This document shows positions 1-9,926 of a stretch of DNA of 64,000 nt, piece by piece; the stretch's first letter is position 1, and each line of letters opens with the position of its first letter. This stretch comes from Entomoplasma ellychniae (GTDB lineage Bacteria > Bacillota_I > Bacilli_A > Mycoplasmatales > Mycoplasmataceae), in NCBI RefSeq assembly GCF_002930155.1, contig NZ_PHND01000001.1, positions 310,001 through 374,000 of the forward strand. Reading direction: 5' to 3'. A program made the position numbers and the translations under genes. The notes beneath the pieces are model-generated. The model saw nothing but the letters and a program-made list of their open reading frames with translations, ran no database searches and was not told where the DNA came from.

Positions 1-1170
1 AATAGTGTTCCCCATTACATTTTGCATATTTTTAGCCTTAGTTGACTTTAAAGGGAAATCTGGAGAGACAATAAAACCAGTAAGTAAATTTTCAACTCAT
101 GAGTCGTTTGATATTAGTGAAAATAACATGTTGTACAAAAATAAAGTTAATTCTTTTAATTTTTGTGTGTCCGCATAAGTTCATTGCTCAAAATCAATTG
201 AACTTTTAGGTATTTGTTTTAGATAAGTTTCTTCTAAAGCGTCATAAATTTTTTTAAATGGTAATCTACTAACTCCATCATTTGCTGTTGAAACTAGTGA
301 AAGTTTAGCATCTAATGCTTCAAAATTTGAATACTTATTTTTATTAAAAGCTTTGAAACTAGCAATTGATTCTAAAGAAGCTGGGGTGTATGAATCATAC
401 ATTCAATTTTGTACAACGCTATAAGCGTTTTTAAAAGCAAAAGAATTTTGTGATGAAAATTGTTTGCTAATATAATCTAATGCTCCAGTCCCGTTTTGTT
501 TTGTACCTATTCAGTAATTTTCTATGCTTGAACTGTATTTTAAATTAACGCTTTTTGAATCAATATCAATGCTTTTTAAAGTGGTATCATAAATAACTGA
601 ACTTTCTGTGTGTATTTTTTTGTTAACAATATCTACAATATTTTGTTGAGTATCTTCTAAAACTCCTCCTTGTTTTAAAATATCAGGAAAAATTTCAATA
701 AAAAAAGCATTTGTAATTTCTCAACTTTTATTTTTTTGTTTATCAGGTGTATTTAATCATTTTGAAAAAGCTTCGGCAAAAAATTCAGCATCACTACTTG
801 AACCATAAATACTGATATTGATTGTAGTTGAAAGTAAATTTTGAATTGCAAATGCTTTATCTGCAGCACTAAAACTTTCAAAATATGATTCTAATTTTTT
901 AATATCTTCATCATCAACTTTAATTGAATTTGCATAATAGTATTTTAAAACTCTACCATAATACAAAATACTTTCTTGCTCTGTGCTTGTTATTGATGGT
1001 GAAATAAAATCAGTATATTGAATTTGCTGATTTGAAACAATTTTATTTAAAAGATCATCATGAATAAAACTTTGATAAACTTTTTGCTCAGTTTGAAAAA
1101 TGTTTAGAGTATACAAAATAGAAGTTGTTAATGATAAACTAGCAATTAAAATTTTAAAATTTTTTTTCAT
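1..1170 (-). CDS. Hypothetical exported or membrane-anchored protein, C-terminus outside window
   Basis: Product not recognised. The reading frame opens at ATG 1170 behind a purine-rich stretch (AGGGAAAATAAGTAA) and stays open to the window edge when TGA is read as Trp, giving about 390 residues without a stop. The N-terminus has a short basic start (MKKNFK) followed by a hydrophobic segment of about 20 residues (residues 7-25), so it is probably a signal peptide or membrane anchor. There is no cysteine in a lipobox position. The rest is polar, rich in Ser, Asp and Asn, with no motif I recognise. It is the last gene after the beta-glucoside operon and is separated from it by a terminator-like hairpin, so it is probably transcribed alone. 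A surface-exposed protein is an inference from the N-terminus only. Confidence 0.6.
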
Positions 1171-1266
1171 TTACTTATTTTCCCTAATTAATTATATGAT
1201 TATTTCTATTTATTATAACTTATTTAAAAGTTTAATTAATAAGAAAATGAATTAGAATTAAAAGAC

Positions 1267-1307
1267 AAAAAACTGATATTTAACAAAATTGCCAAAATTA
1301 TCAGTTT
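1267..1307 (-). terminator. Intrinsic terminator after the bgl operon
   Basis: On the minus strand the arms AAACTGATA and TATCAGTTT (1299-1307 and 1270-1278) form a 9-bp stem around a 20-nt loop, followed by a T-rich stretch. It lies 36 bases past the stop of the phospho-beta-glucosidase gene. Confidence 0.55.
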
Positions 1308-1342
1308 ACAGTTTAGTTGTTATTTACTTCCACATTTTATAT

Positions 1343-2737
1343 TTAAAGGTTTTCACCATTTTCTGTGATTAGCTTTTTATATCAAAAAAAACTTTTTTTT
1401 GGGTATCTTTTTAAAGACTTTAGGTCGAATTCATCTCTATCAACAAAGATGAAACCATATCGTTTCTTAACACCTTCATGTGTTGAAACTAAATCTATAG
1501 CACTTCAAGGGTTATATCCAATAACATTAACACCATCTAGTAAAATTGCCTTTTTCAATTCAGCTAAGTGTAATTGATAATAATCAATTCTGTATTGATC
1601 ATTTACAACTCCGTTTTCTAATGTATCAGACCCTCCAATACCGTTTTCAGTAATCATTAAAGGAAGATTGTATCTATCTCAAAGTTCACGCAATACTATT
1701 CTAAATCCTAATGGATCAATTTCTCAACCAAATTGAGTTTTAGGTAAATTGTCATTTTTGACTTGATGATATAAACCTTTTAAACTTTTTATTTTTTGTT
1801 GATCTGCTATGCTTTCAAAATCTTCTTCTAATGTAAACTTTGCAGTTGAAGAAGCATAATAGTTAAAGGCAATAAAATCTGGTTTACCTTCTTTTAAAAT
1901 TTTTTGTTCTTCATCTGTTATTTGAAACATTGCATTATTTTTAATTAAATAGTTAATAACATTTTTGTTATATTCACCAAAAATACAAGTATCTAAATAA
2001 AATCAATTTCTAAAATGTCGCATGTTAAATGCAGCGATTTGATCAATTGGATCATTTGAGTTTGCATAAACCGGATTAATATTTGGTGCAGGACCAATAA
2101 GACCATTTTTAACCATTTTGTGACATTTTATAATTGCTTTTGCTTGAGCTAACATCATATGATGATTTATTTTATATAAATCCTTTGTTTTATTTTCAGA
2201 TTTAGATAAATCTATACCTACTATTTCTCCAAAAAGTATCATTACATTTTGTTCATTTATTGTTAATCAGTATTTAACATATTCACCAAAATGTGTATAT
2301 AAAGTTTCAGCATACTTTTCAAAGTATTGTACTATATCAGGGTTTAATCATCCACCAAGTTTTTCTAAACCATAAGGTAAATCAAAATGATACATTGTTA
2401 TAATTGGTTCAATATTGTATTTTTTTAATTCTTTAATTAAATTTTTATAAAACTTTAAGCCTTCTTTGTTTATCTCACCATACCCTAAAGGCATTATTCT
2501 AGACCATGATATTGAAAATCGATATGATTTAAGCCCCATTTTAGCCATTAAAGCAACGTCTTCTTTTCATTTGTTATAATGATCTGAAGCAATTTTAAAG
2601 TCAGTTGTGCCTTCAGGGATATTAGTTCTAACATCTTGTATTGATGGTCCCTTTCCATCTTGATTTCAACCCCCTTCAACTTGATAAGCACTAGTTGATG
2701 CTCCTCATAAAAAATTATTTGGAAATTTATTTTTCAT
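1343..2737 (-). CDS. bglA: 6-phospho-beta-glucosidase, glycoside hydrolase family 1
   Basis: Hydrolyses beta-glucoside 6-phosphates delivered by the PTS into glucose 6-phosphate and an aglycone or glucose, in the cytoplasm. The 464-residue product is a full-length GH1 enzyme. It opens with the family N-terminus [14 protein letters not shown], has the acid/base glutamate in TINEQN (about residue 165) and the nucleophile glutamate in ITENG (about residue 375), and ends with the usual [16 protein letters not shown] and [12 protein letters not shown] segments that bind the phosphate-sugar. ATG 2737 follows AGAGGT at good distance, and the start overlaps nothing: the EIIBC stop is 14 bases upstream, so both are one operon. 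Six in-frame TGA codons read as Trp. A diverged paralogue lies at 19922-21337. Confidence 0.95.
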
Positions 2738-2751
2738 ATTATTTACCTCTT

Positions 2752-4629
2752 CTAATTTGAATAGTAAGCTTCAATTGAATTTAAAGCTTCTTTATATTTT
2801 ATTAAAATATCTTCATTTTTAATTTCATTTTTAATTTTGTTTGTTAAATCTTTAATTAACAAATTATATCTTTCTTGAACTTTTTCTAACTCTAAAATTA
2901 GAGCGTTTCTTTTATTACTTAAAATTGATATTTTATTAACTAAATATTCATTATATTTTATTCTTAATATCTCTACTTTTTCTTTTTGACCTTTTAAGTG
3001 TAGTTTATTAGCTTTTTCTTTTATTTTAAATTTAGTCTGATTCTGATTTTCTTCTAAAATCTCTATAGTACTGTCAAGTTTTATTTTACCTTGCAATAAA
3101 TCTTCATATTTTTTAATAACTTCATTAGTTTTTAAAACTGCAACTACTTCAGAAAGAGTTTTGTTAGTATTTTTTTTGAAAGTTTTTTTATTAATTTTTT
3201 TAACTAAAATATATTCTGGTATTCTATCTTTAAATAGCAACAAAGATATAATTAATGCTACGCCTAAAGAAACAAATCCTGAAATAATTCCCATGTATAA
3301 ACTAACACCAGTTCCAAGTCCCATTCATGACATTATACCAGTTCCTGTTCTTTGAAACTGCGCTACACCAGTTGCACCAGCTAAAAGACCACCAAATAAT
3401 CCACCTATACAACCAAATAAAAAAGGTTTTATTTTAGGTAAATTGATACCATAAATTAAAGGTTCTGTAATTCCAAATATAGCACCTGGAATACCACCCA
3501 TAACTGCAATTTTAGTTTTTTGATTTTTTGCTAAAATAGCAACTGCAACACTAGCTCCTATTTGACCCATGACAGCAATTTGAACCGCTGTATACATTGG
3601 TGAAGGTTCTCCTGTGGTTGTCATGGGTAAAGTTATAGCAGTTACAACAGCTACATGTGTACCAGTAAGAACAAGAGGTTGTCATATCATAGCTAATATA
3701 CCCGTTCCGATTCCCCCAGGTATTTTACCTGTCAAAATAACAAATTTACTTATAAACTGTTCTATTATTCTAAAGAATGGCCCAATAGTAAACAACATTA
3801 TAATAAAGCAAGTAAAAAAAACAATTGCAGGTCTAAATACAACATCAATTTGAGTTGGCATTCATGATTTTACTCATTTATTTATATAGTGTAATAAGAA
3901 TCCAGCTGCAATCATAGGCAGCACTGTTCCCTCGTAAGATTTAATTGTTATTGGTTGTCCAAAAAGTGTGAATAGATCTCAACCATTACCAAATAAATAT
4001 CTTGAAGTTAATCCTAAGGCTAAAAATATTGCTAAATAAATATCACCTTTAAGATAGTTAACTACACTTATAAGAAACACCACTCCAACTAATTCTAAAC
4101 CAACCTTTGATGCTACAAACATAATAGCACTAATTAAACTTAAATCTGTTATACTGCCCCCAGGAGCGGGAGTTTGCAAAACATGTAAAATAACTAATAA
4201 TGATTGAATTCCTCCAATAATTCCGCTACCTATAAGAATAGGAATTGTTGGGAATACAATCGCTGTAATTGCAGGCATTATTTTTTTAGTGAATTTAATA
4301 TTATTTTTTTTAACTTCTAATTCACTTTTCTCTAAAATAAAATCATCTTTTTGGTTATAAAAATTTTCAATAGCTTTTTCTAAAGATATACTTTCATTTA
4401 AAATAATGTTACACTGGTCTTTAACTTTATAACAATCACCACCAATAATAATTTGTAATTCATCACCATTTCAATTAGTGTTTTTTACAATACTAACTTT
4501 TTTGATTTCTTCTTCGTTTACTAACTTTTTGTCAAGTATTTTAAATCTAAGTCTTGTCATACAATTATAAACATTAGTCTGATTTGAAATACCACCAATA
4601 GCTTTAAAAAAAGTTAAGGCATACTCATA
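2752..4629 (-). CDS. PTS beta-glucoside-type EIIBC with C-terminal coiled-coil extension
   Basis: Membrane permease of the sugar phosphotransferase system: imports and phosphorylates a beta-glucoside. An EIIB domain comes first (phospho-cysteine in NCMTRLRF, about residue 27), then the polytopic EIIC domain with the conserved GITEPLIYGINLP motif (about residue 390). There is no EIIA domain. Instead, the C-terminal 170 or so residues are Lys/Glu-rich and look like coiled coil. EIIA must come from another protein, perhaps the EIIA-containing paralogue at 17322. The start is uncertain. An ATG at 4648 has a good ribosome binding site (AAAGGT) and begins MEKSKYYEY, which fits the family, but it is in the wrong frame and stops after 14 codons. 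The first ATG in the correct frame is 4629 (MSMALTFFKAIGG). Either translation starts there or the gene has a one-base frameshift at its 5' end. Confidence 0.85.
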
Positions 4630-4662
4630 ATATTTACTTTTTTCCATATTTACCTTTCATTG

Positions 4663-4679
4663 TTAGAAATTTTTCTAAC
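4663..4679. promoter_or_regulatory. Palindrome upstream of PTS gene, candidate RpiR operator
   Basis: GTTAGAAATTTTCTAAC is a perfect inverted repeat (two 8-base arms around one base). It lies in the 67-base gap between the RpiR regulator gene and the start region of EIIBC, close to a TATAAA-like box on the minus strand. Position and symmetry suggest a repressor site. RpiR binding is inferred from the neighbouring gene. Confidence 0.45.
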
Positions 4680-4715
4680 TACTTTAATTTTATAATTAAA
4701 AACAAGAAAAAAATT

Positions 4716-5450
4716 TTACTGATTGTAAAATTTTTTTGTGTAATATTCAGTTATTTTTATTATTAACTCATCAATATTGTGAGTTCTATACATGGTTCTT
4801 AAAATAAATTCTTTACTTTTTATCTGATCTTCTACAAAATATGACGAATCTTCTAATTTATATTTTTTTACTAAATCACGATTTGCTTCAGTTGTGATTA
4901 AAAATATATTTACTTTATAGTTCATATATAAGTCTATATTATTTCACAGTTCACTAATTTCTAAACCTGTTACAAAAACTATAAACAAAGTTTTATTATC
5001 TATGAAATTAGCATAATACTTTTCTAATTTCCTTCTTTTTGTAAAAACAACTTTTTTTTCAAAAGATAGAATACTGATCAAAAAATCTATAAAAACACTT
5101 GAAGTTTCTTCTGATTTTAAAAAAAATATTTTTTCGCTGTTATGAATTCTTTTAACTAAATCCAAAATTTTAGGATCATTGTTTTCTTTATTATTTGAAA
5201 TGATGTTTTTTTCAGTCTTATAAAATTCTTTTTCTATCATAACCCTGTAGTATAATTCTGAATATCCATCATAGCCTAATCTTTTAGAAAAAAGTGTTAA
5301 TGTTGAAACTGAAACATTACATAATTGAGAAATTACTTTTGGTTTTATACTCTTGTTTTGTTCATAGTTTAATAAAATTTTATGTGCTATTAAAGAATCA
5401 AGACCATTGTTGTAGTTAACTAGTTCTTTTAGTCTGCCTATAGTTCTCAT
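4716..5450 (-). CDS. RpiR/MurR-family transcriptional regulator of the bgl operon
   Basis: Probable sugar-phosphate-responsive repressor or activator of the adjacent EIIBC-bglA genes. The 244-residue product has an N-terminal helix-turn-helix of the RpiR type (about residues 30-70, VISQLCNVSVSTLTLFSKRLGYDGYSEL) and a C-terminal half resembling a degenerate SIS sugar-phosphate domain (TLFIVFVTG region). I chose ATG 5450 because GGGGT precedes it by 6 bases. An in-frame ATG at 5480 has no clear ribosome binding site. The gene reads toward EIIBC with a 67-base gap that contains a palindrome. A second family member with the same layout is at 22328-23095. Confidence 0.8.
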
Positions 5451-5629
5451 TTTTACCCCATTATTGTTATTATAATCCATATTTGTTTATTAAAAACGAT
5501 TAAACCTGTTTTATAAGGATAGATTTTTAATAAAAGATATCTTGAATTCTAACAACTTTTGAATGTTTTTACTCAAATTTTAGTTTATTTTTTTTACATA
5601 CATTGCTTATGTAAAAATGTTTAGCATTA

Positions 5630-8341
5630 CTATAGTTTAAATTTAACTGTTAAAACATCTTCAAATAGCATTTCTTCAAATTTACCAATTCCAACGAATT
5701 TATATAGTTTTAAAAATAAGTTTTTTGTATTATAGTTTTGCTTATCATGAATAAACAAATACTTTTTAATAGTTTTATTTTCAAAGTCTTTAATAATTTT
5801 ATTTCTAATTGTCATTTTTTCAGGTAAAGATCAGTAAAAAAGCTTATCTTCACTTTGATATTTAGTTTTCTTTCCATAATTTTCACTATCTTCATCTGCT
5901 AAAATAATTTGTTTTGAATTATCAAAAGTTAAATATCCAGCTTGAAATGTTAAAACTTTTAAATCGTCTCGATAGTGTAAAAAATTTGTACGATTAACAA
6001 CTGATAATACTTGTTTTACTGTATAAGTTGCTTTTAGGTTTAATAAAGGTTCAACTTCATTGGCAAATATTAAAGTTTCATTTTCCAACTTATATTTTAA
6101 AATCATTATTAATTCTTCAACAATTATTTTATTATGAAAAATGAAATGTTCAACAAGATCATTAATTTGTAGATATTCTGGATATAAACTTAAAAATTTT
6201 TCCATACTTGTTATTTCATATAAACATGAAGTTATTAATAAATTATCTAAATCTAAATCAATTTTTTTATTTGTGATTTTTAAAGTTAATCTGTTGTAAA
6301 AATATTTAACAATTTTATAGTTATCTAAAAATAAAAATTGTTTTAATATATTTTTATTTCTTTTTATATCATTTTCAAAAGGGTTATACTGATTTATTTG
6401 TTTGGCTATTGGTATAAATAAATTATCTAAGTTATTATAAAAATCTAAAATTGAAATTTCATAATCCTTTAATAACATTTTAAAAGCATCATCTTGATAT
6501 TTTTCATAATATTCAACAATATAACTTTTTATTGAATTTTTATTAATGTATCATTTTTTTAAACTATTAATTATAATTTCTTCTGTATGTTTTTCTAAAT
6601 TAATAGTGCAATTATAAGGCAAACCCTCTTTTGCACTAAATGATTTGTTATTTTTTATCATTGGATTAAATAAATTTCTAATTCCTAGTGTGATATCATA
6701 TTTATTATCAATATTTGAAATTAAATCATATACTTCTAATTTATTTTTAAGTTCAGTTTTTCTTAAGCCCCTACCTAATTGTTGCAAATAAACTGTTTTT
6801 GAATTTGTTGATCTTAACAAAATTATCGTATTAATTTCAGGTATATCTACACCTTCATTAAAAATATTTACAACACATAAATAATTAATACGCCCAATTG
6901 CAAATTCATGTAGAATTCTTTTACGATCTTTTGTATTTTCTGAAGTTAAAGCTTCAGCTTTTAAGTTTTTTGATTTTAAGTAGTTTGCTATGTTAATTGC
7001 ATGTTTTACAGTAACACAAAAAATAAGCGTAGTTGGCCTTGCATGAACTCCTAAATATTTACTAATTGTTTTATATAATAATTCATTTCTAGAATCTGTA
7101 TTAATAACTTTAAATATTTCTTTATCAGAGTTTAAATCAACACCATTTAGATTAGTATTTGTATCATCAATACAATAATAATCAAAAGGACATAATAATT
7201 TTTGATTAATAGCATCTCATAGTCTTAATTCAGTTGCATATTCATTGTCAAAGTATGCTTTAATATCTTTGTTATCTTCTCTTTCTGGAGTTGCTGTTAA
7301 TCCAAGAATTTGTTTTGGTTTAAAGTAGTTAAATACTTTATCAAAAGACATCGCTGAAATATGGTGAGCTTCATCAAAAACTATAATATCAAAATCATTT
7401 GGTTTAAACAGTTTAAGCCTTGTTGACAAAGTTTGAATTGTTGCAAATAAATTCTTTGGATTATTATTAATAGTTCCATCATACATAACATCACCAAATT
7501 CATTGTCTTCAAGCACTTGACGATATGTTTTAATAGCTTGATCAATTATTTCTTTTTGATGTGCTAAGAATAAAATTCTAAGATTAGTTTTAGCTTGATC
7601 TACTTGTCTTTTGTAATCAAATGCAGATACTAAGGTTTTACCAGTTCCAGTAGCCATAATTACTAAGTTTTTATTTTTATTTGTATATCTTCGATAACTT
7701 AATTTATCAACAATATCTTTTTGAAATTTATATAAGTATTTTTTAGTCAAACTATTAGTTAGTAATTCTAATTTTGAATTATATAGTGTTTCTTGGTTTT
7801 CTTTGATTTTTTGAATTAATAAATCTCTTTCAAATGAATCTGAAAAATCAATAAGTTCTTCTTTTCATAAACTTTCAAATTCATTAATCATTTTTTCAAT
7901 TAAATCTTTATTATTTTTTTCTGTAAGTTTGATATTTCATTCCCTTCCAGAAATCATACCTTTAACAGTTAAATTAGATGAACCTATAATAGCAGTAGAT
8001 AAACCATTTTCTTTTTTAAAAATAGATGCTTTAATATGAATTCTTTCACTATTTCTTTCTAAGTTATTTTCAATTTTAATTTTAATATTAGAATATTTTT
8101 CAACTAATATTTTTAATTCATTCAAATTATTAAATTGAGATAAATCGTCAAAAGTAGTTGAAATAATTTTAATCTTAATATTATTGTTTTTACAAAACTC
8201 AAAAGTTTTAGATATCTTATTTAAAATACTTTTAGATATAAAAGGATAAATTAAATAAACTTCTTTAGAAGTTATAATTTCATTATTTATTTCCTCTAAA
8301 AGCGATTGCTCATCTTTATTTGTAAAAAGTTTTTCTTTCAT
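5630..8341 (-). CDS. PLD-like nuclease fused to SF2 (DEAH) helicase, DUF3427-type
   Basis: The 903-residue protein is one frame from ATG 8341 to TAA 5630 with TGA as Trp. Residues 1-140 form a phospholipase-D-like nuclease domain: H-x-K in RIHIKASIF followed by IIGSSNLT, the HKD arrangement. A superfamily 2 helicase follows with Walker A ATGTGKT (about 227), DEAHH (about 327), TATPER and motif VI QQLGRGLRK (about 520). The last 300 residues match the general layout of DUF3427-type proteins (COG3886 plus COG1061) but I see no catalytic motif there. Such fusions are thought to act on DNA in repair or phage defence; the exact substrate is unknown. A longer paralogue lies in the defence island at 28476-31466. 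No methyltransferase sits beside this copy, and it stands alone between the bgl regulator and a small ORF. Confidence 0.85.
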
Positions 8342-8387
8342 TAGTTTATGCCTTTTCTATTTATTATATTTTCTCATAGTTTATGTT

Positions 8388-8415
8388 TTTAATGAAACTT
8401 TTATAGTTTCATTAA
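8388..8415. repeat. Inverted repeat in the 220-base gap upstream of the helicase gene
   Basis: AATGAAAC (8391-8398) and GTTTCATT (8406-8413) form an 8-bp stem with a 7-base loop. No U-run follows on either strand, so terminator function is doubtful. Otherwise the gap 8342-8561 holds AT-rich sequence with no gene I can support. Confidence 0.4.
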
Positions 8416-8561
8416 AATAGACATCCTTCTTTGACTCCACTTGTGGTATCTTTAGGCTTTCTATTTTAGAATTAGTATAATTTCAAATATCATTATAGAA
8501 CTATAATTTTTCCTGATTTTTTAATTTTAAATCAATATAATTATTTGAAAAATCTTTCTTT

Positions 8562-8705
8562 TTAAATTTTATTGTACTTAATTTCTACTTTATCATAATT
8601 ATCATTTTTAACTTTTTTTGAAAAATTTAAATTATTAAAAAGTACACAAATAGGCAGTATCAGTATTAAAATAGCTAATAATAGTTTTATTTTTTTTGTT
8701 TTCAT
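8562..8705 (-). CDS. Small hydrophobic protein, 47 residues
   Basis: A short frame from ATG 8705 (preceded by AGGAAAC) to TAA 8562. It encodes a basic start (MKTKKIK), one hydrophobic segment (residues 8-24, LLLAILILILPICVLF) and a Lys/Asn-rich tail. The layout is that of a one-pass membrane peptide. No family is recognised. It could also be the decayed 5' end of a longer gene, because it sits in a poor region between two unrelated genes. Confidence 0.4.
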   Translation of the reverse strand: MKTKKIKLLLAILILILPICVLFNNLNFSKKVKNDNYDKVEIKYNKI

Positions 8706-8793
8706 TATTAATGTTTCCTAGTTTAGTCTTAGTTTATTTTTTAGTAAAACTATTTGCTTGAGATATTAATTTAAAAATTAGTAATCTTAATAA

Positions 8794-8831
8794 ACAAAAA
8801 AATAATTAGTTAAAATAAATAACTAATTATT
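8794..8831 (-). terminator. Intrinsic terminator of the hydrolase gene
   Basis: AACTAATTATT and AATAATTAGTT (8821-8831 and 8801-8811) form an 11-bp stem with a 9-base loop, followed on the minus strand by a run of T residues (8794-8800). The stem overlaps the stop codon of the hydrolase gene. Confidence 0.75.
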
Positions 8832-9834
8832 TTTCATTTTTGTTTGCAAAAGCAATTGTTTTTTCTACATAATCTTTATTTAAATCAGCAATAATTCAAA
8901 CATGACCAGATGAATTTGGTGTTCAAAGTTCACTTATTATTTTTTTCTCATAAATTACTTTTTCAACAAACATTTCTTCACTCATAAAACAAGGAACAAA
9001 TGTATCTTTCTTAGAATGAATAAAAAATATTGGTATTTCTTTAGCTAACTTCATTTTCTTCATTAAATTAAATTTATTTTGATTTGATTTTGTAATTTTT
9101 GAAAATTTCTTAATGAATGCAAAACAAACTTTATATCAATCTTGTTTAGCAAAATTTTGCTGATTATAATATCTGTATTGCAGTTTAATATCATTAAACC
9201 CACAATCAGCAACAATTCAATTAATCATTTCTTTATTGTTAGCTTTTTGTGCATATAAAACAGCTGAAGAAGCCCCCATACTATTACCAATTAATCCAAT
9301 ATGCGAAGCTTTAAATTCAACTTTAATATAATCAACTACTTTTTCAACAATTGGTAATGATGATAGCCCAATATCAGTATTATCACCATAAGTATCACCA
9401 TGAGCATAACTATCAAATGTTAATACGTTATATCCAGCTTGTCAGTAATGAAATACTAATCTTAAAGCAAGATACTTGTCTTCTGTTCAACCATGCATCC
9501 CAACAACCCATTTATTAGAATTAGGATTAGTTATATAAATACAACTAATATTTTTACCATTCAAATTTAAATTTAATGTTTTAATATCTTTTTTATCAAA
9601 AGTTGTTAAACTCATTTCTTTTCATTTTAGATCTTTAATGTGTGCTTCATATGAGTTAACAATAATTGGTTCATCTAATGCTTTTGAATAATCACTAACT
9701 CTTGGATAATTTAAACAAAAGTCTTTATAAGCTTCAAAGTTAGCATTTGAAGCTTTTTTTACTTTAATAAAATTAAAAATTGTATAAACTATAGTTTTTA
9801 AATTGTATTTATAATTTTTACTGTTTTGATTCAT
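8827..9834 (-). CDS. Alpha/beta-hydrolase (serine esterase/lipase-like)
   Basis: A 335-residue alpha/beta-fold hydrolase. The oxyanion region reads VVGMHGWTEDK (about residue 110). The nucleophile elbow is GNSMG (about 183), the acid residue is probably in SKKDTFVP (about 280), and the catalytic His is in SGHVW (about 312). These are in the right order for a Ser-Asp-His triad. A hydrophobic patch near residues 13-23 may tether it to the membrane, but there is no clear signal peptide. ATG 9834 has AAGG 9 bases upstream. Related mollicute proteins are annotated as lipases or esterases; the substrate cannot be told from sequence. It stands alone between parC and the small ORF, with its own terminator. 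Confidence 0.85.
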
Positions 9835-9926
9835 GTTAATTACCTTGCTTTATTTTTAAAATATCTTTTATCATTATATACTATTTAAAGTGTGCAAATA
9901 AATAAAAAAAGAACTCATATTGTTCT

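Noticed and set aside
3161-3853. Plus-strand ORFs opposite EIIBC
   Set aside because: Shadows of the membrane-protein frame on the other strand; composition is the complement of hydrophobic codons.
5590-5619. Terminator after the PLD-helicase gene (TTTTTACATA and TATGTAAAAA)
   Set aside because: The arms pair, but the stem is nearly all A-T and no T run extends beyond it on the minus strand, so I list it only as a possible inverted repeat.
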